Counted from the first letter of the stretch, positions 32,664-43,954 are shown. The stretch is DNA of 64,000 bases from Pinus tabuliformis (GCA_031772625.1 CM062804.1:276117174-276181173); one strand, 5' to 3'. Numbers and translations: made by a program. The notes: generated from the letters alone by a model not told the origin.

Positions 32664-34567
32664 TTGGAGAACAGGTCACATAATAGGATCTCAACAATCA
32701 AGGACTTTGAAGGTCAATTACTCAATACCGATAAAGACATAGAAGCTGTGTTGGTTCAGCACTTTCGAAGTATCGCAGAGGAGACCATCTTAGACAGAGC
32801 TCATTTTATCAGGGACTTCACGAAGCACATTCCTAAGTTAGTAACAAGGGAAGATAATTACAATCTCAATAGGCTGGTGAATGAAGATGATGTTAGTGAG
32901 GTTATCAAAGAAATGTAGAATGGAAAAGCGATGGCCCTGATGGTTTCAATGTCGATTTTTTTAAAGCTTGCTTAAACATTGTCAAGCAAGATATTCTGGA
33001 TGTCATGGAGGACTCTAGAATGAGTAGAACCATTATGAAGGTGTTCAATACATCTTTCATCTCTTCGATCCCCAAACAGGACAATGCCCTGACTCCAGAC
33101 AGATTCAGACCCATAGCCTTGTGCAATGTGGTGTACAAGATAATATCCAAAGTAATTGCCAATAGATTCAAACCCCTTCTCCCCACTCTAGTTTCTATGG
33201 AGCAAACAGGTTATGTGGAGGGCAGACAAATTCTAAATAACATCATCCAAGTGCATGAGGTGGTGCATTCTTTGTTAAGTAATAAGAAGGCGGGAATGAT
33301 TATGCAACTGGACCTAGCCAAGGCTTATGATAAGTTGAATTGGAACTACATCAGGAAGGTCCTTCTAGCCTTCGGATTTGACCACAACTGGGTCAGGTGG
33401 GTCATGGCCCTGGTGACTTCTTCTAGTTTTTCAATTCTGGTTAATGGTTCTCCATCTAAAACTTTTAAACCTTCAAGAGGCCTCAGGCAGGGAGATCCTC
33501 TCTCCCCCTTTCTCTTTATCCTCATGATGGAAGGACTTGGTCGATCTATCAAGCATGCTAAAGAAGTGGGTACTATCCAGGGTCTCAGACTCTCCAAGAC
33601 TGGACATGCTTTGACCCATCAACAATTTGTAGATGATACTATGCTTCAGGGCATCCCCACGGTCAAAGAGGTGATAACATATAAACAAATCCTAAGTGAC
33701 TTTGCCATGGCAGCTGGTACAGAGGTAAGCCTCTCTAAATCTAAGATTTTATTCTTTAATACTAATATTGCTATTCAACAGAATATCTCCAGAATTCTGA
33801 GCTTTCAAAGAGATGTGCTACCTTCCAAATACTTGGGAGTTCCATTAACTGACAAACCTCTGCAAAAGAGTATCTGGGAGCCAGTGATTAACAAGATGCA
33901 GGATAAGACCAGGAAATGGACCATTAGATCTTTTAACTTGGCAGGCCGACTAGTGCTTATAAAAGATGTCCTTCAATCAATCCCCACCTTCATGCTTTCA
34001 GCCCTTCTAGATCGAAAAGGAGTCTTACATCAATTTAGAATCATTAAAAGAGGCTTTCTTTGGGATAAGGAGGAGGAGAAAAAGAAATGGGCCTTGGTAG
34101 CTAGGGATACTATTTGCAGACCTAAGAACCACGGAGGTCTTGGTCTCGATGACCCAAAAGTGCTAAACAAAGTTTTAGGGGCTAAACAATGGTGGAGATG
34201 GGTTAAAGATCTAGAGGCACAGTGGGCTATTATTTGGAAGGAGAAATACACTAGTAAATGGCAAAATAGTGACCTTATAAGGATGTCTGGCATCATAAAA
34301 GGCTCCTACATCTGGAATAAAGCATGGGAAAATCGAAGCATAATTCAAAAAAATAGTTTTTGGGAAATCAGAGCAAGAGATCTAGCTTTGTTTTGGGAGG
34401 ATAAATGGCAACAAGAACCTATACTGCTAAGAGAGGACATTGTGGAGCTCAAGAATGATACTGACAACAAAGGACTACTTAGAGTAAAAGATTTTGGGAT
34501 CAGACTAGCAGTGAAGGAAAATTGCGTACCTGGAAGAATATGGAGTACAGGGATGACTTCCCCTTGA
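32664..34567 (+). pseudogene. Reverse transcriptase of LINE D
   Basis: A first stretch (32664-32918) is the pre-RT helix region. A frame change near 32930 leads through GPDGFNVDFFKACL into the 520-codon stretch at 33005-34567. It contains RPIALCNVVYKIISKVIANR, GMIMQLDLAKAYDKLNWNYI (first catalytic Asp), SRGLRQGDPLSPFLF and THQQFVDDTMLQG (catalytic FVDD). These are the hallmarks of non-LTR RT. The thumb region follows (ILPSKYLGVPL). It is among the longest open frames in the window, but it is broken at both ends. It ends by a frame change near 34530 into the next segment. Confidence 0.88.
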
Positions 34568-35862
34568 AAGTAAAAGTCGATGCACTTCTAACAATGTTGG
34601 ACCAAAGGAAAATACTAGTATCAGAGGATCATGACCAACTTAGATGGGGCAATAATAATGAAAGCACCTTTAATCTTAAGGAGGTAAAGCGCTTAGTCCT
34701 GGAGATTGATTCAAATGAACTGGATAGGGTTTGGAAGAATCTATGGAGACATCAAGGATGGATGAAAACCAAACTTTTCATGTGGTTGGTACATCATAAG
34801 AAAGTTCTTACTTGGGAGAGCATTAGGAAGAGGGGTCTTCTAGGACCTTCTAGATTCCAGCTTTGTGAGTCTCAAGAGGAAATGATGGAGCACCTACTCA
34901 ACACCTACATATTCACCTCCAACTTGTGGGATGATTTTGCCTTCATTTTCAGAACGACAAACAGGGACAGAGGGAGCATCACCAATACCGTTAATAACCG
35001 GAGAGGAAACATTTCTGATTATGAAATAATCAACAAAGCTTGGGCTTTAACTCCAAGCTTCATAATATGGAATGTATGGAAAGAAAGGAATAACAGTATC
35101 TTCAAACATAAAAAAAGTTCCTACCAGAGCATCATGACTCAGATCTTAAGTCAGATCAAGGAGATGGTGGGAAATTTATTGCAGACTCACCCAAAAAATC
35201 CCCCTTCAGATGTTCATATGCAGATACTTCTTCAGTTGGGTATGCAGGGGCTTATTCCTCAGGGTATGGATGTGAAGGTCAAGAAACTGGTCACTGAAAA
35301 AGACTTTTGGCATCCTCCCCCTCAGGGTTTTATGAAATTCAAGATAGATGGAGCCTCAAAATGCAATTCGGGTATTGCTGGTTATGGTGGGGTGTTAAGG
35401 GATGAAAACGGATGCATCCATTTTATTTTTCACTGCCATTTGGGAAGAGCCACAAATAATATGGCAACGCTAATAGCACTAGAACAAAGTCTAGATATCC
35501 TTAAGCAGGACAATCTTCAGAACATCATCATTGAAGATGAATCTGAGCTAATCATCAATGTGGTCAAGAGAATCTATTATGGTTCGGCACCCAAAAAGGT
35601 CTCAAGATACTGGAGGCTGCTTCAGGTCTTTCAAAGGATATAATTCCACCTTCTGCACTTGAGAACTGTAAGCTTCGTTCATGTGAAAAGGACGACCAAT
35701 AAATTGGCAGACATTCTGGCTAATAAAGGGGTTCTCTGCACCAAAAGCAGTGTCAAGTTCAGATGGCAAGAGATGCCACAGGGCAGTTTGAGGGAGAATT
35801 GTCTCATTCAGGTGGATGAGGACCATTCGCTCTATCGAAACAGAGTAGGTCATCAGTCGTAG
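34522..35862 (+). pseudogene. Zinc-binding and RNase H region of LINE D
   Basis: A 373-codon stretch starts with the RVT zinc-binding region (LWRHQGWMKTKLFMWLVHHK, LCESQEEMMEHLLNTYIF, where a usual Cys is not obvious). It then enters an RNase H domain: MKFKIDGASKCNSGIAGYGG (Asp), RATNNMATLIALEQSL and IIIEDESELIINVV (Asp). After a single stop at 35641, still in the same frame, SFVHVKRTTNKLADILANKG supplies the last Asp. The Glu expected in NNxAExxAL is Thr, so the enzyme would be impaired even without the stop. RNase H after RT is known in some plant L1 lineages. Confidence 0.82.
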
Positions 35863-36143
35863 AGACTAGGTCTAGTTGATATGGATCCAATATGAAGTGG
35901 TGTTTCAGAGGGGTTTTTGCAATAGGGATGCAGGTCTCTGCCAACTTTCTCAACCCAGGAAAGTACGATCACAGGGGTCTTAGGTGGAAGTTGCTTGGCA
36001 GCCAACGATTCTCGGAGGCTCAGACGACGAATACCAAGGGTGGTAAATTGAGTTCCCTCTTCCTGGGGATCAAGCAAATGAGGAGTAGAGGTGTTATGAA
36101 GGACCATAGTCTCAGCTTTCTCAGCCGACATGAAACCCTCCGA

Positions 36144-36669
36144 ATTACTACTTGTGGTGTCAATACCAGTCGTGGGGTGGTATATGGTATATCACGCACC
36201 ATTAAAGCCGGGAGCGGTTTTTCTGAGTTGAGAGCAATTCCACTCACCACTCTACACGTGGCCAAGGCAGGAGAGAGAATACTGCCCTCATTGGGCGGTA
36301 ATTCTCTAAGCTTTTTGATCATGCGATATGATTCTCCACCATTGGATCAGGCAAGGATAATCGACGACTATGATACTGCATGCTTGTCGGTGGGTCCGGG
36401 CGAGGCATTACTACCCGTGGTGTCAATACCGGCCATGGGGTGGTTTACTGTATATCGCGCGCCCATAAAGCCAGGAGCAGTATTTTTCAGTTAAGAGCGA
36501 TTCCACTCACCACTCTACATGTGGCCAAGGTTGGAGAGAGAATACCACCCTCATCGGGTGGTAATTCTCTGAGATTTTTGTCCATGCGATATGATCCTCC
36601 ACCATTGGATCGGGCAAGGATAATCAATGACTATGATACGGCGTGCATGTTGGTGGGTCCGAGCAGGCT
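36144..36669 (+). repeat. Two tandem copies of a 263-bp unit in the LINE D 3' tail
   Basis: ATTACTAC...GTGGTGTCAATACC begins at 36144 and again at 36407. Both copies share CCACTCACCACTCTACA, GGTAATTCTCT, ATGCGATATGAT and ACTATGATAC...TGGTGGGTCCG. Mismatches are spread evenly. The unit length is not a multiple of three, so the open stretches across it are probably not coding. Confidence 0.85.
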
Positions 36670-36837
36670 ACTCATCTTTTGCTTTTATTCTCTCTATTGT
36701 ATGGGTCTCTGATTACTTCAACCTTTGGGTTAGGGAGTAAAACCTTAGGCTAAATGATTCAGCCTTTGGTTGTTTGTATTATATGTAATTTCATCCTTTT
36801 GGTTATTTGAAATAGAAGGCACGACTCTTGCATTAAC

Positions 36838-36846
36838 AAAAAAAAA
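36838..36846 (+). other. A-run at the 3' end of LINE D
   Basis: Nine adenines follow CTCTTGCATTAAC, the expected short poly(A) tail of an L1 copy. No clear flanking target duplication was found. Confidence 0.6.
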
Positions 36847-36849
36847 TGT

Positions 36850-37470
36850 ATAATAAATATTACATATTAAGTTATGGCTAGAGTATTTTCGTAATCCACA
36901 TTAAATATTTTTTAATTAATATTTCTTAATATTGTATATCACTTTTAAATTTTTTAAAATTAATTTTTTTCAATTTAAATTAATTTTTAATAAATTTAAT
37001 ATAAAATTACAAAATTTAATATGAACACTAAAATATTTTATTTATATTCAACAATAACAATAAAATATATTGCTATTATTAATATATTCTTGTTTTGAAT
37101 ATTACATATCAAATAAATATAAAATAAATTACAATAATATATTTATATATCATATACTTATGTAATATCAAAAATAATATATTTATATATCATATACTTA
37201 TTCCAGTAGGTAAAAAAAAAAAACCTGAATCCTATTTCCTTTCCTAAACCGACAAAACGTAATTCTTATTTGCCTCGCTTCCCTTTCCGAAAAATAATCG
37301 ACTTAAATAATGTATTTAAATCCGAATGTCGCCTTGATTTTACAATACATTTTGGTTTCCGATCCACGGTTTTACATATTCCATTGAATGCCGGTAATAA
37401 TAGAAGCTTATTCTTCCCTCGCCCTCTCCCATGCGTGCAAACACTATTTAGAAAAGTCAACGTCATCCTA
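36850..37470. other. AT-rich flank upstream of the WOX gene
   Basis: Up to about 37210 this is extremely AT-rich, with a 28-bp phrase duplicated 40 bases apart (37133-37160 and 37173-37200). From 37220 base composition becomes more even, probably the proximal promoter of the WOX gene. No LTR or coding domain is present. I cannot place a TATA box with confidence. Confidence 0.45.
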
Positions 37471-37524
37471 TTTCCCAATCAACATCATGCGATCCTTTTT
37501 CCCAATCGACATCACGCGATCTTT
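37471..37524 (+). repeat. Tandem 27-bp duplication in the WOX promoter
   Basis: TTTCCCAATCAACATCATGC at 37471 recurs as TTTCCCAATCGACATCACGC at 37498, each followed by GATC and a T-run. It lies about 200 bases before the start codon. Confidence 0.75.
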
Positions 37525-37727
37525 TTCCTTCCCGCCCGAGAGTTATCTATGACACTTGAAATTTGTTGTATTTTTGCGTTTGGTATTCGTTTTCTCTGAA
37601 GTAGGTGTTCTTGGTTGCCCAGTTAAACTTCGAGGAATTGCGCCATAGCTGAACGCGGCCTTCGCCACAGACAGAAAGAATAACAGCCTAAATTTCACCG
37701 CAGGAAGGCAAATCTGTATTACCTGCC

Positions 37728-38749
37728 ATGCCACGCCACGTCAGCTCTCCAGAATCAGTAGGTTCCATGGAAAGGAAGGAATTAGAGATTACATGGTCCC
37801 GTTGGAAGCCCACAAAAAGACAGAAAGAGATTTTGGAAGACCTCTTCAGACAAGGTCATCGTAACCCTAGTCGCTCTCGAATAAATGAGATTACTACTCT
37901 ACTCAAACAACACGGCAAAGTAGAAGCAAAAAATGTGTTTTATTGGTTTCAGAATACTCAAGCACGCAGCAAGAGGAAACAGAAAATGAAGACCCGTCCG
38001 ATGCAGCGATCTCGATTTGAATCAATGCGTCAGGTTCTGAATGAAAAAGATACTGTGAAAAGCTTGGAGGGCCAAACCTGTTATCCTCAAACTAAGGGTA
38101 AACTATAGTTACTTTGTTTTTTAAACAGTCTTAAGCGTTTCCATTTTTAGTTTCTTACTTATACTGTAGCCATGTTTGTCTATGTTCAGCTGATGGCATG
38201 ATCGTGGATTATACAAAGCATATGGCCCAGTTCTCACCTCAGGTAGCGACAATCTAATGGGCAGCTTGTTATTCTCTTCCCTTTTTTTATTGTTGAATCT
38301 AGGTTTCACATATGTTTTTCGCTCTCTGATTCATTATCCACGTATTTTAGATTATGGTCCAGGAAACCACAAATTCACCAGAATCAGCCTCCGGTATGCC
38401 AACACAAAAGCTCATACCTATTGATTTGTCATCGAAACAACATTTGCAATCTGTTGGGGTCGAAACGTTCTCAGAACCCGATCATTTCACATACAATATG
38501 TGGAACAAAGAAGCCCATAGAAAAGATGGATGGCTGCACCATTTTACAGACCCTCGCAGCAGTAACGTCATGACGAATTGTGCAGCTGCCCAGGAACATG
38601 AGAAAAGAGAGGAATTGCTGGAGCTGTTTCCTTTGCATCCGGATGGTAACCTCAGGTCCAAGTGCAACAGTAGTTTGAACGGTGAACAACAAACCGACAA
38701 CCTGAAGTTGGGTGGTGGTGTATTCTTGTCATTAAGGTTTGTGCCTTAG
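37728..38749 (+). CDS. WUSCHEL-related homeobox (WOX) transcription factor, three exons
   Basis: Predicted exons are 37728-38097, 38190-38242 and 38351-38749, joined by GT-AG introns (donors GGTAAAC and AGGTAGCG; acceptors TATGTTCAG and CGTATTTTAG). The phases fit exactly and give 273 residues with no internal stop. Reading through intron 1 would hit a stop at 38108. Residues about 23-87 form a WOX homeodomain (WSRWKPTKRQKEILEDLF ... NVFYWFQNTQAR, helix 3 at 69-80). Residues 231-238 (LELFPLHP) match the WUS box, a repression motif, and the C-terminus ends FLSLRFVP, weakly like an EAR motif. WOX proteins are plant nuclear regulators of stem-cell and embryo patterning. The start is the first ATG in frame. 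The homeodomain is divergent (QNTQAR instead of the usual QNHKAR; SKRKQK as in WOX13 types), so I do not assign a WOX number. It could be a recently silenced copy, but nothing in the sequence shows that. Confidence 0.85.
38098..38189 (+). other. Predicted intron 1 of the WOX gene
   Basis: 92 bases from GGTAAAC to a pyrimidine-rich TTTGTCTATGTTCAG. The preceding codon leaves one base (G), completed by CT from the next exon. Confidence 0.75.
38243..38350 (+). other. Predicted intron 2 of the WOX gene
   Basis: 108 bases, T-rich, from GTAGCG to ATCCACGTATTTTAG. The small 53-base middle exon before it encodes DGMIVDYTKHMAQFSPQ and ends in phase 0. Confidence 0.75.
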
Positions 38750-39475
38750 ATACAAACGAATTGCATACTCAAAGTTTACCCCTATTTTATTCATTTCCAT
38801 GATCATAAAGCCCGTCCAATCCGTTAACAAATTTTGTCATTTGAAATGTACGTTGAGGTCTGGTTTATCATACAATCTAAATAAATCAAACAATCTCAGC
38901 GTTTTACTTGAATAAATAAATGCATCTTCCATTTTTATGACAAATATCTTCATTCTCTCCATTCATAACCATTTTGAGTTTAGTAATGTGGGGAAATAAA
39001 AATATTTTTGAGGTTCGCAATGTTGCAAAATAAAATGTTTTGGCAAGATTAGAGGGTTACATTGTTAGTTCAAGTTTATCCTTAATCTGGATAGCATGAA
39101 TACAAAATTTGCCTAAACCTAATTTCATAAAAAGGTTTGATTTTCACTGTGGAACTTGAATAATTTGCCTAAACCTAATTTCATAAAAAAATTTTTTACT
39201 GTGAAACTTGAATTGACTAGAGGAAGTGTGTATTTGCTAAATGAAGCATACCACATTACCCTAGAGGATGCAGAAGCAATTTTACTTGCAAATGGAGAAA
39301 ACTTACACCATAGTTTTCTCTCAAACTCATCTCTACAAACTTTTTAATAGCATGAAATTTTTTGTAGACGATCAATATTTATAATCCGAACCACCAATAG
39401 ATTTAGGTTTTGTAATTTTTTTCTATTTTTACATTATAGTTGTTTTCTTTTTGAAAATGGTGAGGATATTCATTA

Positions 39476-39900
39476 TCTACCTTTTTTATCTCCATTTGAC
39501 ATTTATCCTTCTGCCCTTCTCACATGTATAAACTTTATCTTAAGAAAAAAAGGAATTACACATCTTATTGTAAAATCCCTTCTCACATGTATAAACTTTA
39601 TCTTAAGAAAAAAAAAGGAATTACACATCTTATTGTAAAATAGACCATTTTACTAAATAATTATTTCTCTATATAAAAAGAATGTTATAAATAATAATGA
39701 AGAACTTATTATAATTAGAATAATCTAAAATCCCTAGGAAATTGGTGGGTGTGGGAGCTAGTTGGAATTTATTTAGTTTTAAGATTATGGCTAAATCAGA
39801 TATTAAATTGATATATGAGATTTTTTAATTTAAAGTTTATAAAGTATATATATTTTAATCTTTTTTGAATTTGAACCTATAACATTTTACCAAAGAAATA
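39476..39900 (+). repeat. Dispersed duplication, copy 1
   Basis: Shares the order CTCCATTTGACATTT, GAATTACACATCTTATTGTA, TGTTATAAATAATAAT, TTAGAATAATCT, TTAAGATTATGGCTAAAT and TTTACCAAAGAA with 40345-40833. Copy 1 also carries the tandem 63-bp duplication. Confidence 0.75.
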
Positions 39901-40344
39901 CATACTCCTTTGTATATATGCTTTGTTAATATGAAATTGATATTTATAATTTCTGCATTCTACATACAAAACAAATATATGTAAAATAAACAATTCAATA
40001 GTCATATTATATATTTAGTAGGTACTACAGGGTTGGAATTTGACGGCCAAATTGCCCGTCATGGGATGATTTGCCCTTGAAATACAGGTTAAAAAATTAC
40101 AAAACCCTAAAAAATCTCCCTTGAAACTATGTTTATATATTTAGTACCCACTGCATGGTTGGAATTTGACACTGCCCATCATGGGTTGATTTTCCCATGA
40201 AATACAAGTTAAAAAATTACAAAACCCTCAAAAATCTCCCTTGAAACTATGAAAACAGGTAGGAAACTCTAAAAAAAAAATCAAATTTGAAGCGCTAGTC
40301 TTTTTTGAAATTCCAACCCTAGTAGGTAGTCCTTCGGGCTATGT

Positions 40345-40833
40345 ATTGTCTACCCTTTTCTTCTCCATTTGACATTTGTCCTTCATGTTTTGACATGGGT
40401 CAATTTTAACTAAAGAAAAAAAAAAGAATTACACATCTTATTGTAATATGGGCCATTTTTTGGAATAAAATTTTCTTATATATGAATGAGTGTTATAAAT
40501 AATAATTAGGAACTTAGCATGGATGAACTTATTAGAATTAGAATAATCTCAAATCCCTGTGAAATTTGAGGGTGGGGAACCACACTAATCTAATTTTTTA
40601 AATTTATTAAAAGTAATGGACCATTTTGTTAATTCAATTAAATTTAAGTTTGTTATTTATTTATTTTTAATGTTTTTGTAAAAGAATAATAATAATAATA
40701 ATGATAATTTAATTTTAAGATTATGGCTAAATTAGATATTAAATTGATATATGAGATTTTTTCATTTAAACTTTATAAAGGTTTATATATTTTAATCCTC
40801 TTTGAATTTAAACTTATAACAATTTACCAAAGA
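40345..40833 (+). repeat. Dispersed duplication, copy 2
   Basis: Colinear with 39476-39900 at lower identity, with extra sequence in the middle including an (AAT)n run near 40688. Homology stops at TTTACCAAAGAA, close to the start of LINE E sequence. Confidence 0.7.
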
Positions 40834-40839
40834 ACCTCC

Positions 40840-41300
40840 ATGAAGACATATAAAACACACCCTCCCCAAAAGGACTAAGTTGTTTCTCTATCATCATCAT
40901 AGTATCAAAAAAACCATAAGAGAAATAACATAGCAGGTCCTCCCCAACATTGGAGAAAACAACCATCTTGTAAATAAGTTTTACATCAATGTTTGATGAA
41001 ATGGATCGAGTACCCATACAAAAATGCAAAAAGTATATTGTAAGCATAATTAGAAAAACAGAAACATAAAAGTAAAGCTTTGATGGTACTCCAAGGTTTG
41101 TATAGAAGATAAAAGGTATCATCTCATTGGATATAAGGTGGTTGATTCGACACACGAATCAAACCATCCTCATATGTTGATACTCTCCAAGTGCCTAGAT
41201 CCTATTGTAGACCTTACTTAGAAAGGAAATATATTATGGTGTCCAGCTCCCTATAGGTGTGAAAAACAACTATGTAATGAAAAATCATTTTAATTTGTCA
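40840..41300 (-). other. 3' tail of LINE E
   Basis: Downstream of the RNase H fragments on the minus strand. A hydrophobic open stretch at 41155-40814 has no recognised domain and I do not regard it as a gene. The tail ends where the dispersed duplication at 40833 begins. Confidence 0.4.
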
Positions 41301-41304
41301 AATT

Positions 41305-41585
41305 TCTTGAATAATTGGGAACAGAATGTGGTTTTGACATATTTGACTCTCATTAATCCAATTAATAATATTTAATGAATCTTCAAAGATTTGCACATAA
41401 TAAATCCATAAGTCCGTGATCCAGCACAACAATAGTTTCAGTGTTTGGAGCTCTAAAAAGTTGTTTGTTCCTTCCCCAAGGCCTACTGAGGATTTATAGT
41501 ACTTATGTTCTTTATGATAAATGACTAGTCTTGCCCCACATCTATTTTGAGCATTCGATGCTCTGTCAAAATAAGCCTAGGTTAT
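41305..41585 (-). pseudogene. RNase H remnant of LINE E
   Basis: Minus-strand reading gives AYFDRASNAQNRCGARLVIY, GEGTNNFLELQTLKLLL and IFEDSLNIINWI. These correspond to the D-G-A-S, N-N-x-A-E and D-S stations of a plant L1 RNase H. The Gly after the first Asp is Arg and there are no long ORFs. It pairs with the better preserved domain in LINE D. Confidence 0.65.
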
Positions 41586-41597
41586 AAGAGGGTTTAT

Positions 41598-42070
41598 CTA
41601 TTCTTCCTTTATGATTCGAGAGATTTGTGGGGAAGTAGTCAATGGGAGGAGAGAAAAAAATGATGCGTATTCGACTGCAATGAGGTATGGTGCCAAAGGG
41701 ACATCCATAAATATCCATTTATTTCTAGCCAACCAAATGCCCCAGGAGATGATGGGTGGAATATTTTTTGGATTTTCCTCTTGATTTTCTTGCACCAACG
41801 TTTTCAAGCCTCCATGAGAGACTACCCTCTCCAACCCCACCTGATTCCCATGAGATTCAATGCAAGCTCCCAAACTTTTGAAGTGAAAGGATAGACTAGG
41901 AAAACATGGTTTGTAGTTTCTTCTAAATTTTTGCAAAGTGTACACCATCTAGGTCCATTCTTGTTCCTTTTATGTAGATTAGCCCACGTAGGAACTTTAC
42001 TCCTAAGGAGACACCAAAAGAGAAACCTTGCTTTTGTTGGGCACTTTAGCTGTGAGATGGATCTCCACAA
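41598..42070 (-). pseudogene. Zinc-binding RVT domain of LINE E
   Basis: Two overlapping frames contain the domain: WRSISQLKCPTKARFLFWCL, VPTWANLHKRN, CTLCKNLEETTNHVFLVYPF, then in another frame PPIISWGIWLARNKWIFMD. This is the zf-RVT region that follows L1 RT in plants; the C-x2-C...H pattern is visible. A frame change near 41830 breaks it. Confidence 0.8.
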
Positions 42071-42164
42071 CCATTGTTGGCCTCCCTGTAATCCTCATTC
42101 AATTTGGTAATCGTTGCCATATTTTGGGGAGTATAGGCCATTTGGGGAATGTACACACCGAAGC

Positions 42165-43954
42165 TCATCTAGACAGTATCTATACCTGATATTTGATCAA
42201 ATAATGTCTCTAATGAAGGACTTCCATATACCTCTCTAGCACAGATGAATTTGAATGGCTCAAGTAGTTTTCCAACCTTGTTTCCAAAGAGAGGACTATT
42301 TAGGGGTTGCAATCTGGTTAAGGGAGGAACTCCTTGATCTCCCTCGGGAGAGAAAATTGTTCGTTGTATCCCACCCATGGATCATCCCCTATTCTTACTT
42401 TTTCCCCATTCTTAGCCATCCAAGCCAACCCTTCTTAAATTATGCCTATTGATTCTAGAGTAGCCTTCCATATTGATGATGCATTGGCTAGTTTTTTAGT
42501 TACTCTCTAAATCCACTCCTTCATAGGTTCATGGTCTATATATTTTCTTTACTACCACTCTCCAAACGTTTTCCTTTGTTATCGGCCTCCATACCGATTT
42601 TGCCGCTAGTGGGAATACGAGAATGGGGAGATCCTTAATACCCCATCCTATCCAAGCCTTTGGGATGGCTATTTTGTCCCAAGCAACCTATGGAAGGACA
42701 CCCTCCTTTTTTGAACCGACCCACATAAACTACCCACACAGTTTCCTGATCTGATCTAAAATTCATTTTGGTACCCATGTGAGGGCAATCCAGTAAACCA
42801 GAATACCCATTAGAACTGATTTGATTAGTACCAACCTACCAGTCCTTGAAAGCCACTTATAGCTCTAGTGTTTAAACCTCTTGTCAACTTTTCCCAGCAG
42901 CGAGTGCCAGTCATGTTTTCTATAGTTATCTGGCTTCAGGTGAAAGCCTAAGCATTTGAAGTTGTCAATCATAGGCATTTTTGGATAAGGGAGGCTTGTA
43001 GTGAGTCTCTTTATCTCCACCACCGAGCAACCATCATAAACTATGCAATATTTCTTCTTGTTTATGCTCATTCCCATAGCTTTTAATAAAAGATCAAGTG
43101 TGATTTTCATTTTTTAGATGTCTTCTCTCACCCCATTACTGAACAAGAGGATATCATCTACAAAAAGGAGATGGGTAATGGAAAAATTTGTAGCTACTTT
43201 GATCCATTTTATCTCCATTTTGTGCTTTACTGCAATGATTAGCTGACTAAGACCTTCAGTTTCCAGTAAGAACAACAAGGATGGCAGGGGGCATTCATGC
43301 CTTAGCCCTCTCTGGCTATGAAAAAAGGGGGAAGCAACTCCATTGATAAGTATGGAAAATCTTACATTTTTAATGCATCCCATGACCTAATTTATGAAAC
43401 CAATGTTGAACCGTAGATTGGTTACAAGTAGGTGAAGGTATATCCAAATAATTTTTTCATAGGCCTTCGATAGATGTATCTTTACAATGAACTCTTTTTT
43501 CTTGCTCCTTTTCATACTATGCATGGATTCTTGAGGCTTCATGTATCTTTCTTCCATCCAAGAATCTGAATTGTTCTCTTGAGATGTTCCTGGAGAGGAT
43601 GGGTTTTAGGCATAGAAATATAATTTTTCTATGATTTTATAGATACAATTACAAAGATAAATAGGCCCAAATTCCTAAAAATGCTTTGGATCATCAGTTT
43701 TAGGGATGAGGGTTATGAAATTTGAGTTGGATGGTTCATGTATTGATCCTATAACTCTCGATTCCTCCACCACGCTAGTTAATTCATCTCCCATAAGCTC
43801 AAAAAAGTGTTGGAAGAGTTCTACTGTCCATCCATCAGGCCCTAGACTCTTATCCTTTTGCATTTTTTTGAGAATTCCTTCGACTTCTCCCTTTGTAGCA
43901 AATTTCATTATCATATCATTTTCCTCTTATTCCACACATCTGGGAAACAATTGA
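42165..43954 (-). pseudogene. Reverse transcriptase of LINE E
   Basis: Fragments on the minus strand follow L1 RT order. They are KMQKDKSLGPDGWTVELFQH (43870 region), NFITLIPKTDDPKHF (43715-43675), IVKIHLSKAYEKIIW (near 43480), RGLRHECPLPSLLF and ITHLLFVDDILLFSN (43383-43114). Then come MSINKKKYCIVYDG and FKCLGFHLKPDNYRKHDW (43110-42865), and a thumb region to 42165. The first catalytic Asp (usually DLSKAYD) reads HLSKAYE, so the active site is damaged; the FVDD motif is intact. Confidence 0.85.

Larger units (their letters stand above)
32096..36846 (+). mobile_element. LINE D: 5'-truncated L1-type retrotransposon
   Basis: On the + strand the order is the end of an endonuclease domain, reverse transcriptase, zinc-binding RVT domain, RNase H, a 3' tail with a duplicated 263-bp unit, and a short A-run at 36838-36846. 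ORF1 and most of the endonuclease are missing, as is usual for 5'-truncated LINEs. The left edge near 32096 interrupts the LTR of element I. Two frameshifts and several stops make it inactive. Confidence 0.88.
38750..40833. other. AT-rich intergenic DNA downstream of the WOX gene with local duplications
   Basis: No gene was recognised. It contains a 56-bp tandem duplication (39111 and 39167, GCCTAAACCTAATTTCATAA). A 63-bp tandem duplication starts at 39514 and 39577 (CCCTTCTCACATG). A 126-bp tandem duplication lies at 40011-40136 and 40137-40252. A larger dispersed duplication is described separately. Confidence 0.6.

Noticed and set aside
35892..36712. Two overlapping + strand ORFs after LINE D as a new gene
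   Set aside because: They consist mostly of the two copies of the 263-bp repeat, whose length is not a multiple of three, so the frame is not preserved between copies.
40814..41155. Hydrophobic minus-strand ORF that looks like a membrane protein
   Set aside because: It is AT-rich DNA in the tail of LINE E, downstream of RNase H, with no signal or family match; composition explains the hydrophobicity.
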